Assembly (NCBI GenBank): GCA_017474235.1
Contig: JAFVIB010000004.1
Coordinates: forward strand, 186,001-250,000
Direction of reading: 5' to 3'
DNA length: 64,000 nucleotides
DNA from: Alistipes sp.
Lineage (GTDB): Bacteria > Bacteroidota > Bacteroidia > Bacteroidales > Rikenellaceae
Position 1 is the stretch's first letter. Each line of letters begins with the position of its first letter. This document shows, piece after piece, positions 43,279-51,635 of the stretch. Made by a program: the position numbers and the translations under genes. The notes beneath the pieces were generated by a model. That model had not been told where the DNA came from. It searched no databases and was given only the letters and a program-made list of their open reading frames with translations.

Positions 43279-44322
43279 ATGAAAAGACCGTCAATTTTAA
43301 TTATCTATACCGGTGGTACTATCGGTATGCAGAGGGATGAGAATGGTACCCTTGTGCCGTTTGATTTTAACTCGATAGAGAAGGAGTTCCCGGCTGTGCG
43401 CCACCTCAATGTAGATATAGATGTGCATAAAATGCAGCCTATAGACTCTTCAAATGTCACTCCGCGACTTTGGACAGAGCTGGCGCGTACGGTGCAGAGT
43501 AACTATGAGAAGTATGATGGTTTTGTTGTGCTGCACGGCACAGATACTATGTCTTATACGGCATCGGCACTGAGTTTTATGTTTGAGAATCTTCAGAAAC
43601 CGGTCGTCTTTACGGGTAGTCAGATTCCGATGGGTATTATGCGCACAGATGGTCGCGAGAATCTTATTACAGCCATTGAGATAGCGGCTGCGCGTAAAAA
43701 TGGCTATCCAATGGTGCCTGAGGTATGCCTCTACTTTCAAAATAGGCTCTTCAGGGCAAATCGCACCTCAAAACTCTCGGCAGAGGCTCTCAATGCCTTC
43801 GACTCGAGAAATTATCCACCACTTGCCGATGTAGGCGTAAATATTACATATAACACAGCCTTTATCCACCATGAGAAGGGGTGGTTTGAGGGCGAGTTCA
43901 CGGCAGAACCACTGCGCGTATTGGATGGTTTTGATACCAATGTTGTCATTCTTAAGATTTTTCCGGGTATATCGGAGACCACGCTCAAAGCAGTGCTCTC
44001 TGTTGAGGGTCTGCGCGGCGTTGTGTTAGAGACCTTCGGAACGGGTAATGCCCCTACGGCTGATTGGTTTATCAATCTGCTTGAGCAGACTATTGCAAGA
44101 GGTGTTACTATTGTCAATGTTACACAGTGCGTCGGTGGCGGTGTGGCAATGGAGTTATATGAGACAGGAAAAAGGCTTCAGCAGGCGGGTGTTCTGAGTG
44201 GTCACGATATGACAACAGAGGCGGCTGTGACAAAATTGATGCTTCAACTTGGTAATTGCCCGCAAAAAGAGAGTGTTGTTCGAGGAATGTTAGAGTCAAA
44301 AAGTGGAGAATTTGGCAGTTAG
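43279..44322 (+). CDS. ansA: Type I (cytoplasmic) L-asparaginase
   Basis: The enzyme hydrolyses L-asparagine to aspartate and ammonia. The 347-residue protein has both catalytic threonine motifs: IIYTGGTIGMQRDENGTL at the N-terminus and VVLHGTDTMSYTASALSFM near residue 87. No signal peptide is present, which fits the cytoplasmic AnsA type rather than the periplasmic type II. It lies 15 nt downstream of tatD. No terminator is obvious after it; the exbB promoter starts at its last codons. Confidence 0.95.
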   Translation: MKRPSILIIYTGGTIGMQRDENGTLVPFDFNSIEKEFPAVRHLNVDIDVHKMQPIDSSNVTPRLWTELARTVQSNYEKYDGFVVLHGTDTMSYTASALSFMFENLQKPVVFTGSQIPMGIMRTDGRENLITAIEIAAARKNGYPMVPEVCLYFQNRLFRANRTSKLSAEALNAFDSRNYPPLADVGVNITYNTAFIHHEKGWFEGEFTAEPLRVLDGFDTNVVILKIFPGISETTLKAVLSVEGLRGVVLETFGTGNAPTADWFINLLEQTIARGVTIVNVTQCVGGGVAMELYETGKRLQQAGVLSGHDMTTEAAVTKLMLQLGNCPQKESVVRGMLESKSGEFGS

Positions 44323-44324
44323 AC

Positions 44325-44355
44325 TTTGCACAAACAAAAAAAATTTGTATATTTC
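44325..44355 (+). promoter_or_regulatory. Promoter of the exbB cluster
   Basis: TTTG (44325-44328), a 19-bp spacer and TATATTTC (44348-44355; last base differs from consensus) precede exbB by 206 nt. Confidence 0.65.
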
Positions 44356-44361
44356 GGACTG

Positions 44362-44561
44362 ATAAGAGTTGTTAACAAACACCTTTAAGACTGTTTTGTG
44401 GCTGCAACGCGCTGATATATAGGCGGTTGTGTGTCAAAATAGTGCGTTTCTCATAGCGTGCGCTAACAACCCTGATAGGATAGAAAAACAACTAAAAATA
44501 CTAATAGAGAGAAAATTTTAAAAAAAACTATTCAAATTTTTTTAACTTATTAAAAACAACT
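44362..44561 (+). promoter_or_regulatory. Long 5' leader of exbB
   Basis: A 200-nt untranslated leader. It contains a palindrome around TTGTTAACAA near 44370, a complementary TAACAAC near 44467 that could pair with the upstream GTTGTTA, and a hairpin TAGCG-TG-CGCTA near 44455. No known riboswitch is recognised. Confidence 0.4.
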
Positions 44562-45365
44562 ATGAAAAAATTATTTTTGGTTTTGGCAGTTGCTGCTCTG
44601 TCGTTCAGCACTGCAATCGCACAGGATGCTGCAGCTCCTGCTGCAGAGGAGGCAACCGTAGAGAACGCTGAGGCTGTTGTTGCAGAGGAGGCTGTTGTTG
44701 AGGAGGCTATTGACCCTGAGGTTCAGATCGCTGGTGAGTCACTTCACCATGTTCTGATGCAGAAGTTCCTCGAGGGTGGTTGGGGATGGATGCTCCCAAT
44801 CCTTATCGTACTCGTTCTCGGTCTTGCTATTGCAATCGAGCGTATCCTCTTCCTTGGTCTTTCTACTATCAACACAAAGAAGTTCATTGCTGAGGTAGAG
44901 AAGGCTCTCAACGAGGGTGGTATCGAGGCTGCTAAGGCTGTTTGCCGTGACACTAAGGGTCCGATTGCTTCTATCTACTGGCAGGGTCTTGACCGTTATG
45001 AGCAGGGTCTTGACGCAGTTGAGAAGGCAGTTGTTTCTTACGGTTCAGTTCAGACAGGTCAGCTCGAGTCTGGTCTTGGTTGGTTGTCACTCTTCATTGC
45101 ACTTTCTCCATCACTCGGATTTATGGGTACTGTAGTAGGTCTTGTACAGTCATTCGACTCTATCCAGGCTGCAGGTGACATCTCTCCAGCACTCGTTGCA
45201 GGTGGTATGAAGGTGGCGCTGCTTACTACATTGTTGGGTCTGATTGCTGCAATGGTTCTTCAGGTGTTCTACAACTACGTAATCGTAAAGATTGACGGTA
45301 TTGTAAATGAGATGGAGGATGCTTCTATCACCCTGATGGATATCCTTACAGTTTACAAGAAATAA
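44562..45365 (+). CDS. exbB: ExbB/TolQ-type proton channel protein with a cleavable-looking N-terminus
   Basis: ExbB forms the pentameric inner-membrane motor that energises TonB. The 267-residue protein begins with a signal-peptide-like segment (MKKLFLVLAVAALSFSTAIA). About 40 residues rich in Ala, Glu and Val follow. Then comes the three-helix MotA/TolQ/ExbB domain (WGWMLPILIVLVLGLAIAIE; SPSLGFMGTVVGLVQSFDS; KVALLTTLLGLIAAMVL). The acidic N-terminal stretch would lie in the periplasm. It heads a four-gene unit with a small membrane protein and two exbD genes; tonB itself is not here. Confidence 0.93.
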   Translation: MKKLFLVLAVAALSFSTAIAQDAAAPAAEEATVENAEAVVAEEAVVEEAIDPEVQIAGESLHHVLMQKFLEGGWGWMLPILIVLVLGLAIAIERILFLGLSTINTKKFIAEVEKALNEGGIEAAKAVCRDTKGPIASIYWQGLDRYEQGLDAVEKAVVSYGSVQTGQLESGLGWLSLFIALSPSLGFMGTVVGLVQSFDSIQAAGDISPALVAGGMKVALLTTLLGLIAAMVLQVFYNYVIVKIDGIVNEMEDASITLMDILTVYKK

Positions 45366-45398
45366 TTAGACCAAAACAATAATCGTACACAGAAAATT

Positions 45399-45821
45399 AT
45401 GAAAAAGATGTTAAATATACTGTTGGGACTTCTGTTCGCTATCACAGCCGTTATGGTAGGATGGGCTGTTGTATCAGGCGGATCTGAGGTTGCCATCAGT
45501 TGGAACCTGGTTTGGGGCTATGCCCTGCTCGTAGGTGCAGTGCTGAGCGTCTTGCTCTCTGCTATCAAGGGTACGATTACTAATCCTGCAGGTTTGAAGA
45601 AGACAATGTTTGCTATTGTGCTTGTAGTAGTTGTAGTAGGTGCTGCGCTATTCATTGCACTTGGTCACGATGGTCTTACAATTCCTAACTCTGCCGGTGG
45701 TGTATTCGATGATCCATTCGAGTTGGTTATCTCAGAGGTTGGTATCCTTGTTACCTATGTAGTAGCTGCTGCTTCTATCGTTGTAACACTTTATACCGAG
45801 GTTCGTAACCTGTTCAAATAG
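45399..45821 (+). CDS. Small four-helix membrane protein in the exbB-exbD cluster
   Basis: A 140-residue protein without a recognised family. Four hydrophobic segments are predicted (about 5-25, 33-54, 68-88 and 109-131). The loops are short, apart from one between helices 3 and 4 (GHDGLTIPNSAGGVFDDPFE). Its position between exbB and exbD is typical for Bacteroidetes, so it probably belongs to the energising complex, but its role is unknown. Confidence 0.85.
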   Translation: MKKMLNILLGLLFAITAVMVGWAVVSGGSEVAISWNLVWGYALLVGAVLSVLLSAIKGTITNPAGLKKTMFAIVLVVVVVGAALFIALGHDGLTIPNSAGGVFDDPFELVISEVGILVTYVVAAASIVVTLYTEVRNLFK

Positions 45822-45832
45822 TAAGGTAATTT

Positions 45833-46423
45833 ATGGCAAAAAGTAAGAAAATACCTGAAATCAACGCGTCGTCACAAGCGGATATCGCGTTTACCGTGCT
45901 CATCTTCTTCCTTGTGGTTTCTACAATGGATGTTGATACCGGTATCGTGCGCGTACTCCCGCCAATGCCAGATCCAAATGTAAAGCAGGAGGATATCAAG
46001 GTTAAAGAGCGTAACCTTCTCCTCGTTTTCGTATCGGGTAGCGGTCAGCTTATGGCAGGCGGTCAGGTGATGGATCTTCATTATCTGAAGGACAAAGCTA
46101 AGGAGTTTATCCTTAACCCTTACGATGATGAGTCCCTCCCTGAGAAGAAGGAGCAGACCTTCGATATGCCGGATGGCTCGAAGTGGACCTTCCCTGTAAG
46201 TGAGGGCGTAATTTCGCTTCAGAACACTCGAGACACCGATTATCAGGTCTATATCCGCGTACAGAACGAGCTTACTCGTGCATTTAACGAGGTTCGTGAT
46301 GATGTCTCAATGACCAAGTTCGGCAAGAAGTTCGCCGATCTTGGTGAGGATGAGCGTAAAGTAATAACCAAGGCTGTACCTTTGAAGATTTCAGAGGCTG
46401 AGCCGCGTAAAATGAGTAAGTAA
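45833..46423 (+). CDS. exbD: ExbD/TolR-family protein (first copy)
   Basis: ExbD sits inside the ExbB pentamer and couples proton flow to TonB. The 196-residue protein has one N-terminal membrane helix containing the essential acidic residue (Asp17 in SSQADIAFTVLIFFLVVST). A periplasmic domain of about 160 residues follows, longer than in enterobacterial ExbD (141 total). It lies 11 nt after the small membrane protein and 1 nt before the second exbD. Confidence 0.92.
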   Translation: MAKSKKIPEINASSQADIAFTVLIFFLVVSTMDVDTGIVRVLPPMPDPNVKQEDIKVKERNLLLVFVSGSGQLMAGGQVMDLHYLKDKAKEFILNPYDDESLPEKKEQTFDMPDGSKWTFPVSEGVISLQNTRDTDYQVYIRVQNELTRAFNEVRDDVSMTKFGKKFADLGEDERKVITKAVPLKISEAEPRKMSK

Positions 46424-46424
46424 T

Positions 46425-46895
46425 ATGGCAGTAATGAAGAAAAAGGGCAGTCGTGAGGTTCCTGCAATGTCAACAACCTCATTGCCCGATGTAGTGTATA
46501 TCATCCTGTTCTTCTTTATGCTCTCTACTTCAATGCGCGATCAGGAGCTGATGGTTAAGTATAAGCTCCCTGAGGCAACTGAGGTTCAGAAGCTCGAGAA
46601 GAAGAATTTGGTGAGCTATATTCACATTGGTGTACCAGTTCTGCACATGCAGGCAAAGTATGGTACAGCACCGTTGATTCAGCTCAACGATTCGTATAAG
46701 ACAACTAAGGACATCCTCGACTTTGCAGCTGCAGAGCGTGATAAGCTGTCAGAGGTTGACCGTGCTTCAATGACTATCTGTCTTAAGGCAGATGGTACTA
46801 CGAAGATGGGTATCATTGCCGATGTTAAGCAGGAGCTTCGTCGTGCAAACGCACTCAAAATCTCTTATGCATCATCAAAGGTGTTGGGCTACTAA
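46425..46895 (+). CDS. exbD: ExbD/TolR-family protein (second copy)
   Basis: A 156-residue paralogue of the preceding gene. It has an N-terminal membrane helix with the conserved Asp22 (STTSLPDVVYIILFFFMLST) and a C-terminal periplasmic domain ending IIADVKQELRRANALKISYA. The two ExbD paralogues are quite different from each other (about 156 and 196 residues), suggesting a mixed ExbD dimer. It starts 1 nt after the first exbD stop, so the two are coupled. A terminator follows at 46918-46945. Confidence 0.92.
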   Translation: MAVMKKKGSREVPAMSTTSLPDVVYIILFFFMLSTSMRDQELMVKYKLPEATEVQKLEKKNLVSYIHIGVPVLHMQAKYGTAPLIQLNDSYKTTKDILDFAAAERDKLSEVDRASMTICLKADGTTKMGIIADVKQELRRANALKISYASSKVLGY

Positions 46896-46917
46896 TCAAC
46901 GCCTGATGATATAAAGT

Positions 46918-46950
46918 AGAGTCCCGTGGTTTTCCGCGGGACTCTCTTAT
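46918..46950 (+). terminator. Intrinsic terminator after the exbD genes
   Basis: AGAGTCCCG and CGGGACTCT form a 9-bp stem, followed by a T-rich tract. Confidence 0.8.
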
Positions 46951-46974
46951 TTTGGTAATATATTGCAAACAAAA

Positions 46975-47000
46975 TAGGTTGCTCCGAGGAACAACCTATC
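46975..47000 (-). terminator. Intrinsic terminator of slyD
   Basis: On the minus strand ATAGGTTGTTCC and GGAGCAACCTAT form a stem with one mismatch, followed by TTTTGTTT. Confidence 0.8.
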
Positions 47001-47022
47001 TATAAGTACGGTAACGATTATA

Positions 47023-47562
47023 TTAGTGGCAGCTACCGCAGTCGCAGCCCTCGCCGCACTCGTGACCGTCGCAGCTCTCGCCACAACCGCAACCACACTG
47101 ACCCTGAAGATCCTCAGGAGTTACATCGCGTACAGATACCACCTCAACATCGAAGTTAAGGGCCTTACCTGCCATAGGGTGGTTGAAGTCCATAGTTACA
47201 GTCTCCTCCTTAACCTCGCGTATAATACCGTTCATACGGTGACCCTCTGCGTCAGACATAGGGACAATATTGCCAACAAAGAGAATATCCTCAGCAATCT
47301 TGCCGTCAATCATAAAGATATTCTTTGGCAACTCTACCACAGCCTCAGCGATAACCTCGCCGTAGCCATCTGCCGGCTCAAGGGTGAAAGATACCTTATC
47401 GCCCGGCTCTTTGCCCATCAGCGCACCCTCGAACTTAGGAAGGAGCATGCCTGCGCCACATACGAACTCCAGTGGCTTGCCCTCCGGATTTTTATCTGCA
47501 ACTTGTCCGTCCACGGTAAGTGTATAGTTTACCGCAACCATCTTGCTATTTTCTACTTTCAT
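47023..47562 (-). CDS. slyD: FKBP-type peptidyl-prolyl isomerase, SlyD-like
   Basis: SlyD combines an FKBP prolyl-isomerase domain, an inserted chaperone (IF) domain and a metal-binding tail. The 179-residue protein has the FKBP pieces MVAVNYTLTVDG and EGALMGKEPGDKVSFTLEP flanking the insert (YGEVIAEAVVELPKNIF to VTMDFNHPMAG). The last 25 residues contain 8 Cys and 2 His, a nickel/zinc-binding tail as in E. coli SlyD. Promoter at 47605-47612, terminator at 46975-47000; monocistronic. Confidence 0.95.
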   Translation of the reverse strand: MKVENSKMVAVNYTLTVDGQVADKNPEGKPLEFVCGAGMLLPKFEGALMGKEPGDKVSFTLEPADGYGEVIAEAVVELPKNIFMIDGKIAEDILFVGNIVPMSDAEGHRMNGIIREVKEETVTMDFNHPMAGKALNFDVEVVSVRDVTPEDLQGQCGCGCGESCDGHECGEGCDCGSCH

Positions 47563-47604
47563 AATTTAATAAATATTAATGTTGTTATAATTATCTTGCG
47601 TGTG

Positions 47605-47612
47605 CAAAGATA
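47605..47612 (-). promoter_or_regulatory. slyD promoter -7 box
   Basis: On the minus strand TATCTTTG (plus CAAAGATA) lies 42 nt before the slyD ATG, inside the gap after gcvP. Confidence 0.7.
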
Positions 47613-47625
47613 CACTTATTTTTGT

Positions 47626-50448
47626 TTACAACTCATTTTTAGCCACTAAATTTCTATCTCCGTAGCCGTTGTCAATCTTCGATACATACGGGAAGAACTT
47701 TGACACGCCTACCCACTCGAGAGGGAATACAGCCTGCTGACGGGAGTATGGATGGTTCCACTCACCCGCAAGCTCGGCTGCAGTATGAGGTGCATTGACA
47801 ACAACATTATCAGCCTCGCCCGCGATAGCCTCACACTCGCGCTTGATTGCCACAAGAGCCTCGATAAAGCGGTCCATCTCCTCCTTTGGCTCACTCTCGG
47901 TAGGCTCTACCATCAGTGTCTCGTGGATAGGGAAGGAGAGTGTTGGAGCGTGGAAACCATAGTCCATCAATCGGTGTGCAATATCGCCGCAATCTACGCC
48001 ATACTCGCGCTTGAAGAGTGTCAAATCGAGAATCATCTCGTGAGCTACACGACCTGTCTCGCCGGAGTAGTATGTTCTGAACTCATCCTTAATTGCCGAT
48101 GCCATATAGTTTGCATTCACGATAGCCATCTCGGTAGCTGTTCTCAGACCCTCCTCACCGAGCATCTTGATATAACCGTATGTTATTGGCAGCAACATTG
48201 CCGAGCCCCAAGGAGCAGAAGATACTGCGGTAATACCCTGCTCACCACCTGTTGAGACAACAGAGTGCGATGGAAGGAATGGAGCGAGGTGCTTTGCACA
48301 GCAGATAGGACCAACACCCGGACCACCGCCGCCGTGTGGCATTGCAAAGGTCTTATGGAGATTGAGGTGACATACATCAGCACCGATAAAGCCCGGATTT
48401 GTCAGACCAACCTGTGCATTCATATTTGCACCGTCCATATATACCTCGCCACCGGCATCGTGTACAGCATCTACAATCTCGCGGATGCGGCTCTCGAATA
48501 CGCCGTGAGTTGATGGGTATGTAACCATCAGCGCACAAAGCTCTGCCGAGTGCTGCTCAGCCTTTGCCTTCAAGTCTTCAACATCGATATTACCGTTAGC
48601 ATCGCAAGCGACAGTTACAATCTTCATACCTGCCATAGCTGCTGATGCAGGGTTTGTTCCGTGTGCCGATGCAGGGATAAGCACGACATTACGGAAGCCC
48701 TGTCCGCGACTTTGGTGGTATGCACGGATAACCATCAGACCGGCATACTCGCCAGCTGCACCTGAATTTGGCTGGAGAGAGCAGGCATCAAAGCCTGTAA
48801 TTGTAGCCAAGTCATGCTCAAGCTCCTCGATAAGTTGTCTGTAACCCTCACACTGATCAGCCGGAGCAAATGGGTGTACATTCTGGAAACCTGCAAGAGA
48901 GAGCGGCTGCATAATAGCGGCAGCATTGAGCTTCATTGTACAGCTACCGAGCGAAATCATAGAGTTGGCAAGAGAGATGTCGCGCAACTCAAGACGCTTG
49001 ATATATCTCATCAAATCGCTCTCTGAACGATAGCGGTTGAAGATAGGCTCTGCAAGCAGAGGGAGTGTACGGCGAAGAGCCGAAGGGATAGTCTGTGCCG
49101 ATGCAATCATCAGCTCGCCAACCTCACAACCCGCAGCGGTAGCAAAGATACCTACGACGGTTACAATCTCCTCGATTGTTGTAACCTCGTCAAAGGCTAT
49201 GCGGACAACATCCTCTGACGGATAGTAGAAGTTAATGCCATTCTCAAGAGCAATAGACTCTACCACAGCGGCATCTGCCACAACCTCGATAGTGTCAAAG
49301 AAGTTCTCAGAGACAATCTCATAGCCCATATCTGCCAAATTCTTAGCAACAGATACGGCTGCTGTATGGGCTGTCATCGCTGCTCGGGTAAGACCCTCAG
49401 CACCATTATATACACAGTGCAGACCGACAATAGATGCCATAAGAGCCGATGCAGTACAGATGTTTGATGTAGCACGCTCGCGCTTGATGTGCTGCTCACG
49501 CATCTGGAGTGACATTCTCAGCGCGCGGTTTCCTAATCTATCAACAGAGACACCGATAATTCGACCCGGCATATTTCTCTTATAAGCGTCACGAGTAGCC
49601 ATATAACCTGCTGAAGGACCACCAAAGCCCATAGGGCAACCAAGACGCTGTGTTGTTCCGACAGCAATATCAGCACCCCACTCTGCCGGAGGTGCAAGCA
49701 GTGCCAGCGAGAGCAAATCGGCATCGGCTGCAACCAATGCTCCTGCCTCGTGTGCAGCGGCTACAAAGGCTGCGTAATCTCTTACCTCTCCATTTGCTGC
49801 AGGATACTGAACAATAGCACCAAACTCCTTGCCTGTGAATGTATATTCAGCATAGTTATCTACAATAAGCTCGATACCAAACGGCTCACTACGGGTAAGC
49901 AGCACATCGAGCGTATGTGGGAAGATATTTTCATCTACAAAGAGCTGATTTCTGCCAGCCTTTACAGCCTCGCGTGAGCGGAGAGAGAACATCATCAGCA
50001 TTGCCTCGGCAACGGCAGTACCCTCGTCAAGCAGCGAGCAGTTTGCAATCTCCATACCTGTCAGCGAGCAGATAGCTGTCTGGAAGTTGAGCAGAGCCTC
50101 AAGTCTGCCCTGCGAAATCTCTGCCTGATAAGGTGTATAAGAGGTGTACCACGCAGGATTCTCAAAGACATTGCGCATAATGGCTGCACTGACAGCGTTA
50201 GGATAGTAACCCATACCGATAAATGAGCGATAAGGCTCATTCAGGTCGGCAAGCTCTGTGATGTGTTGTGCAAACTCATACTCGCTCATACCCTCTGTAA
50301 GCTCGAGAGGTTGCTCGAGACGGATATTCTGCGGTATAACCTGACCGATTAACTCCTCGACGCTGCTTACGCCGATAACCTTCAGCATATCTGCGAGCTG
50401 CTGCTCGTCCGTTGTGCCGATATGTCTTGAAACAAACTTATCAAACAT
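47626..50448 (-). CDS. gcvP: Glycine dehydrogenase (P-protein), single-chain form
   Basis: The P-protein decarboxylates glycine using pyridoxal phosphate and passes the aminomethyl group to the H-protein. The 940-residue protein is the fused (homodimeric) form rather than split gcvPA/gcvPB. It begins with RHIGTTDEQQLADMLKVIGV. The PLP-binding lysine lies in VCHLNLHKTFAMPHGGGGPG in the second half. No gcvT or gcvH is nearby and no glycine riboswitch fits the 30-nt leader. It is divergent from the GDPD gene. Confidence 0.96.
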   Translation of the reverse strand: MFDKFVSRHIGTTDEQQLADMLKVIGVSSVEELIGQVIPQNIRLEQPLELTEGMSEYEFAQHITELADLNEPYRSFIGMGYYPNAVSAAIMRNVFENPAWYTSYTPYQAEISQGRLEALLNFQTAICSLTGMEIANCSLLDEGTAVAEAMLMMFSLRSREAVKAGRNQLFVDENIFPHTLDVLLTRSEPFGIELIVDNYAEYTFTGKEFGAIVQYPAANGEVRDYAAFVAAAHEAGALVAADADLLSLALLAPPAEWGADIAVGTTQRLGCPMGFGGPSAGYMATRDAYKRNMPGRIIGVSVDRLGNRALRMSLQMREQHIKRERATSNICTASALMASIVGLHCVYNGAEGLTRAAMTAHTAAVSVAKNLADMGYEIVSENFFDTIEVVADAAVVESIALENGINFYYPSEDVVRIAFDEVTTIEEIVTVVGIFATAAGCEVGELMIASAQTIPSALRRTLPLLAEPIFNRYRSESDLMRYIKRLELRDISLANSMISLGSCTMKLNAAAIMQPLSLAGFQNVHPFAPADQCEGYRQLIEELEHDLATITGFDACSLQPNSGAAGEYAGLMVIRAYHQSRGQGFRNVVLIPASAHGTNPASAAMAGMKIVTVACDANGNIDVEDLKAKAEQHSAELCALMVTYPSTHGVFESRIREIVDAVHDAGGEVYMDGANMNAQVGLTNPGFIGADVCHLNLHKTFAMPHGGGGPGVGPICCAKHLAPFLPSHSVVSTGGEQGITAVSSAPWGSAMLLPITYGYIKMLGEEGLRTATEMAIVNANYMASAIKDEFRTYYSGETGRVAHEMILDLTLFKREYGVDCGDIAHRLMDYGFHAPTLSFPIHETLMVEPTESEPKEEMDRFIEALVAIKRECEAIAGEADNVVVNAPHTAAELAGEWNHPYSRQQAVFPLEWVGVSKFFPYVSKIDNGYGDRNLVAKNEL

Positions 50449-50479
50449 AGTTTTTTTGTGTTTTAGATTTTTATAGTTA

Positions 50480-50507
50480 CAAAGATAATAAAAAATATGT
50501 AACTTTG
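50480..50507. promoter_or_regulatory. Symmetric divergent promoter pair, gcvP / GDPD gene
   Basis: CAAAGATA (50480-50487, minus -7 box) and TAACTTTG (50500-50507, plus -7 box) are separated by exactly 12 bp, the third example of this layout in the window. Confidence 0.75.
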
Positions 50508-50534
50508 TTAAAAGATTACAAAACCCTGAAAATT

Positions 50535-51593
50535 ATGAAGAGATTTTTGACGATTTTAGTTACTGCCGCAATGGCTGTTGCGTGTTGTAAAGAGGAGATT
50601 GTAGCTCCGACAATGTTTGCGCATCGTGGATGCTGGAGCAAGGCTGAGAGTGGAGAGTTTATCACTCCGGAGAATAGTGTTGCCGCTGTGGCTATGGCGG
50701 CGCGTATGGGTTATGCGGGCATTGAGTGCGATGTTCATCTGACAAAGGACGGGAAGATGGTCATTCTGCACGACAAGACGATAAATCGTACACTTCGCCG
50801 TGCATCAGACTATTCAAAAATTGAGGAGCCCGTCTATCTTGCAGATCTTACATTCGAGCAGGTTAGAAATGAGTATGTTATGGAGAGTGTCAATCCGCAG
50901 TTCAGAGTGCCAATTCCGACGCTTGAGGAGCTGCTTGCAGAGTGTAAGCGCGTCGGTATTATTCCGATGTTGCACAGCTCTGTCCCTCAGTCATATCGCG
51001 TAGCTCAGGAGATGTTTGGCGATGAGTGGATATGCTTTACCTCTGACTATGAGCTTCTGCCACCGGTGCGAGAGTTTTCAAACTGCTTGATACTATACTC
51101 AATAGATAGCGGTACAGCAGAGGAGGTTATCCCTTATCTTGAGAGATTGGGCGGTAAGTGTGGCGTATCGACGATGAAATACAAGCTCTATACCCCTGAG
51201 TTCTGTGCAGCTCTCACAGATGCCGGTTATCAGGTGCAGGCGTCTATCTTCAAGAGTCCTCGCGAGGTTGTCGCGCAGCGTAACGGCATAACCTATCAAC
51301 TTACCGATTTCAGTATAATGCCGTCACATAAGCCTTATGACAAGTGGTCGTCAAAGGGCGAGGGTAGCTATGAGTGGAGTGAGGCTGTGCAGTGCGGTGC
51401 AACGGTTGTAGAGATTGACTATTGTGGAACTGTCGAGGTTGTAATAAATGGTAATAGAACATACACCCTCACGCGTGAAACTGCGGGGCATGATATTATC
51501 GGAAACCGCCTCTTTGATATTGCTCCGAAGGTTGATGTCCGCCAAGTAGATGGCTCTATTAAGCGGGTAGTTGCAAAGGTCTATAAGTACTAA
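50535..51593 (+). CDS. Glycerophosphodiester phosphodiesterase-family lipoprotein
   Basis: A 352-residue protein. I start it at 50535 (MKRFLTILVTAAMAVACC), because the longer frame begins within the promoter. A lipobox (AVAC, Cys17) precedes a GDPD domain. Its motifs include FAHRGCW, ENSVAAVAMAARMGYAGIEC, DVHLTKDGKMVILHD and the later PTLEELLAECKRVGIIPML, which supply the metal and substrate ligands. The C-terminal 70 residues are an extra domain (WSEAVQCGATVVEIDYCGTV). A terminator containing the stop codon follows at 51591-51628. Confidence 0.9.
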   Translation: MKRFLTILVTAAMAVACCKEEIVAPTMFAHRGCWSKAESGEFITPENSVAAVAMAARMGYAGIECDVHLTKDGKMVILHDKTINRTLRRASDYSKIEEPVYLADLTFEQVRNEYVMESVNPQFRVPIPTLEELLAECKRVGIIPMLHSSVPQSYRVAQEMFGDEWICFTSDYELLPPVREFSNCLILYSIDSGTAEEVIPYLERLGGKCGVSTMKYKLYTPEFCAALTDAGYQVQASIFKSPREVVAQRNGITYQLTDFSIMPSHKPYDKWSSKGEGSYEWSEAVQCGATVVEIDYCGTVEVVINGNRTYTLTRETAGHDIIGNRLFDIAPKVDVRQVDGSIKRVVAKVYKY

Positions 51594-51635
51594 CAAGAAA
51601 GAGTAGCGATTGCTACTCTTTCTTGTTAATTGTTA
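51591..51635. terminator. Terminator between the GDPD gene and nupG-like gene
   Basis: A perfect 17-bp stem (51591-51607 / 51612-51628, loop GATT) includes the GDPD stop codon. Its core AAAGAGTAGC / GCTACTCTTT is identical to that of the rnc hairpin at 29712-29751. Confidence 0.85.

Noticed and set aside
47026-47649. A 207-codon plus-strand frame opposite slyD
   Set aside because: Antisense to a clear SlyD gene; low-complexity Ala/Thr start is the reverse of the Cys/Gly-rich tail.
50449-50480. Glycine riboswitch upstream of gcvP
   Set aside because: The leader is only about 30 nt and holds no aptamer-like structure.
50505-50534. Longer start of the GDPD lipoprotein
   Set aside because: It would begin inside the promoter -7 box and place the lipoprotein signal internally.
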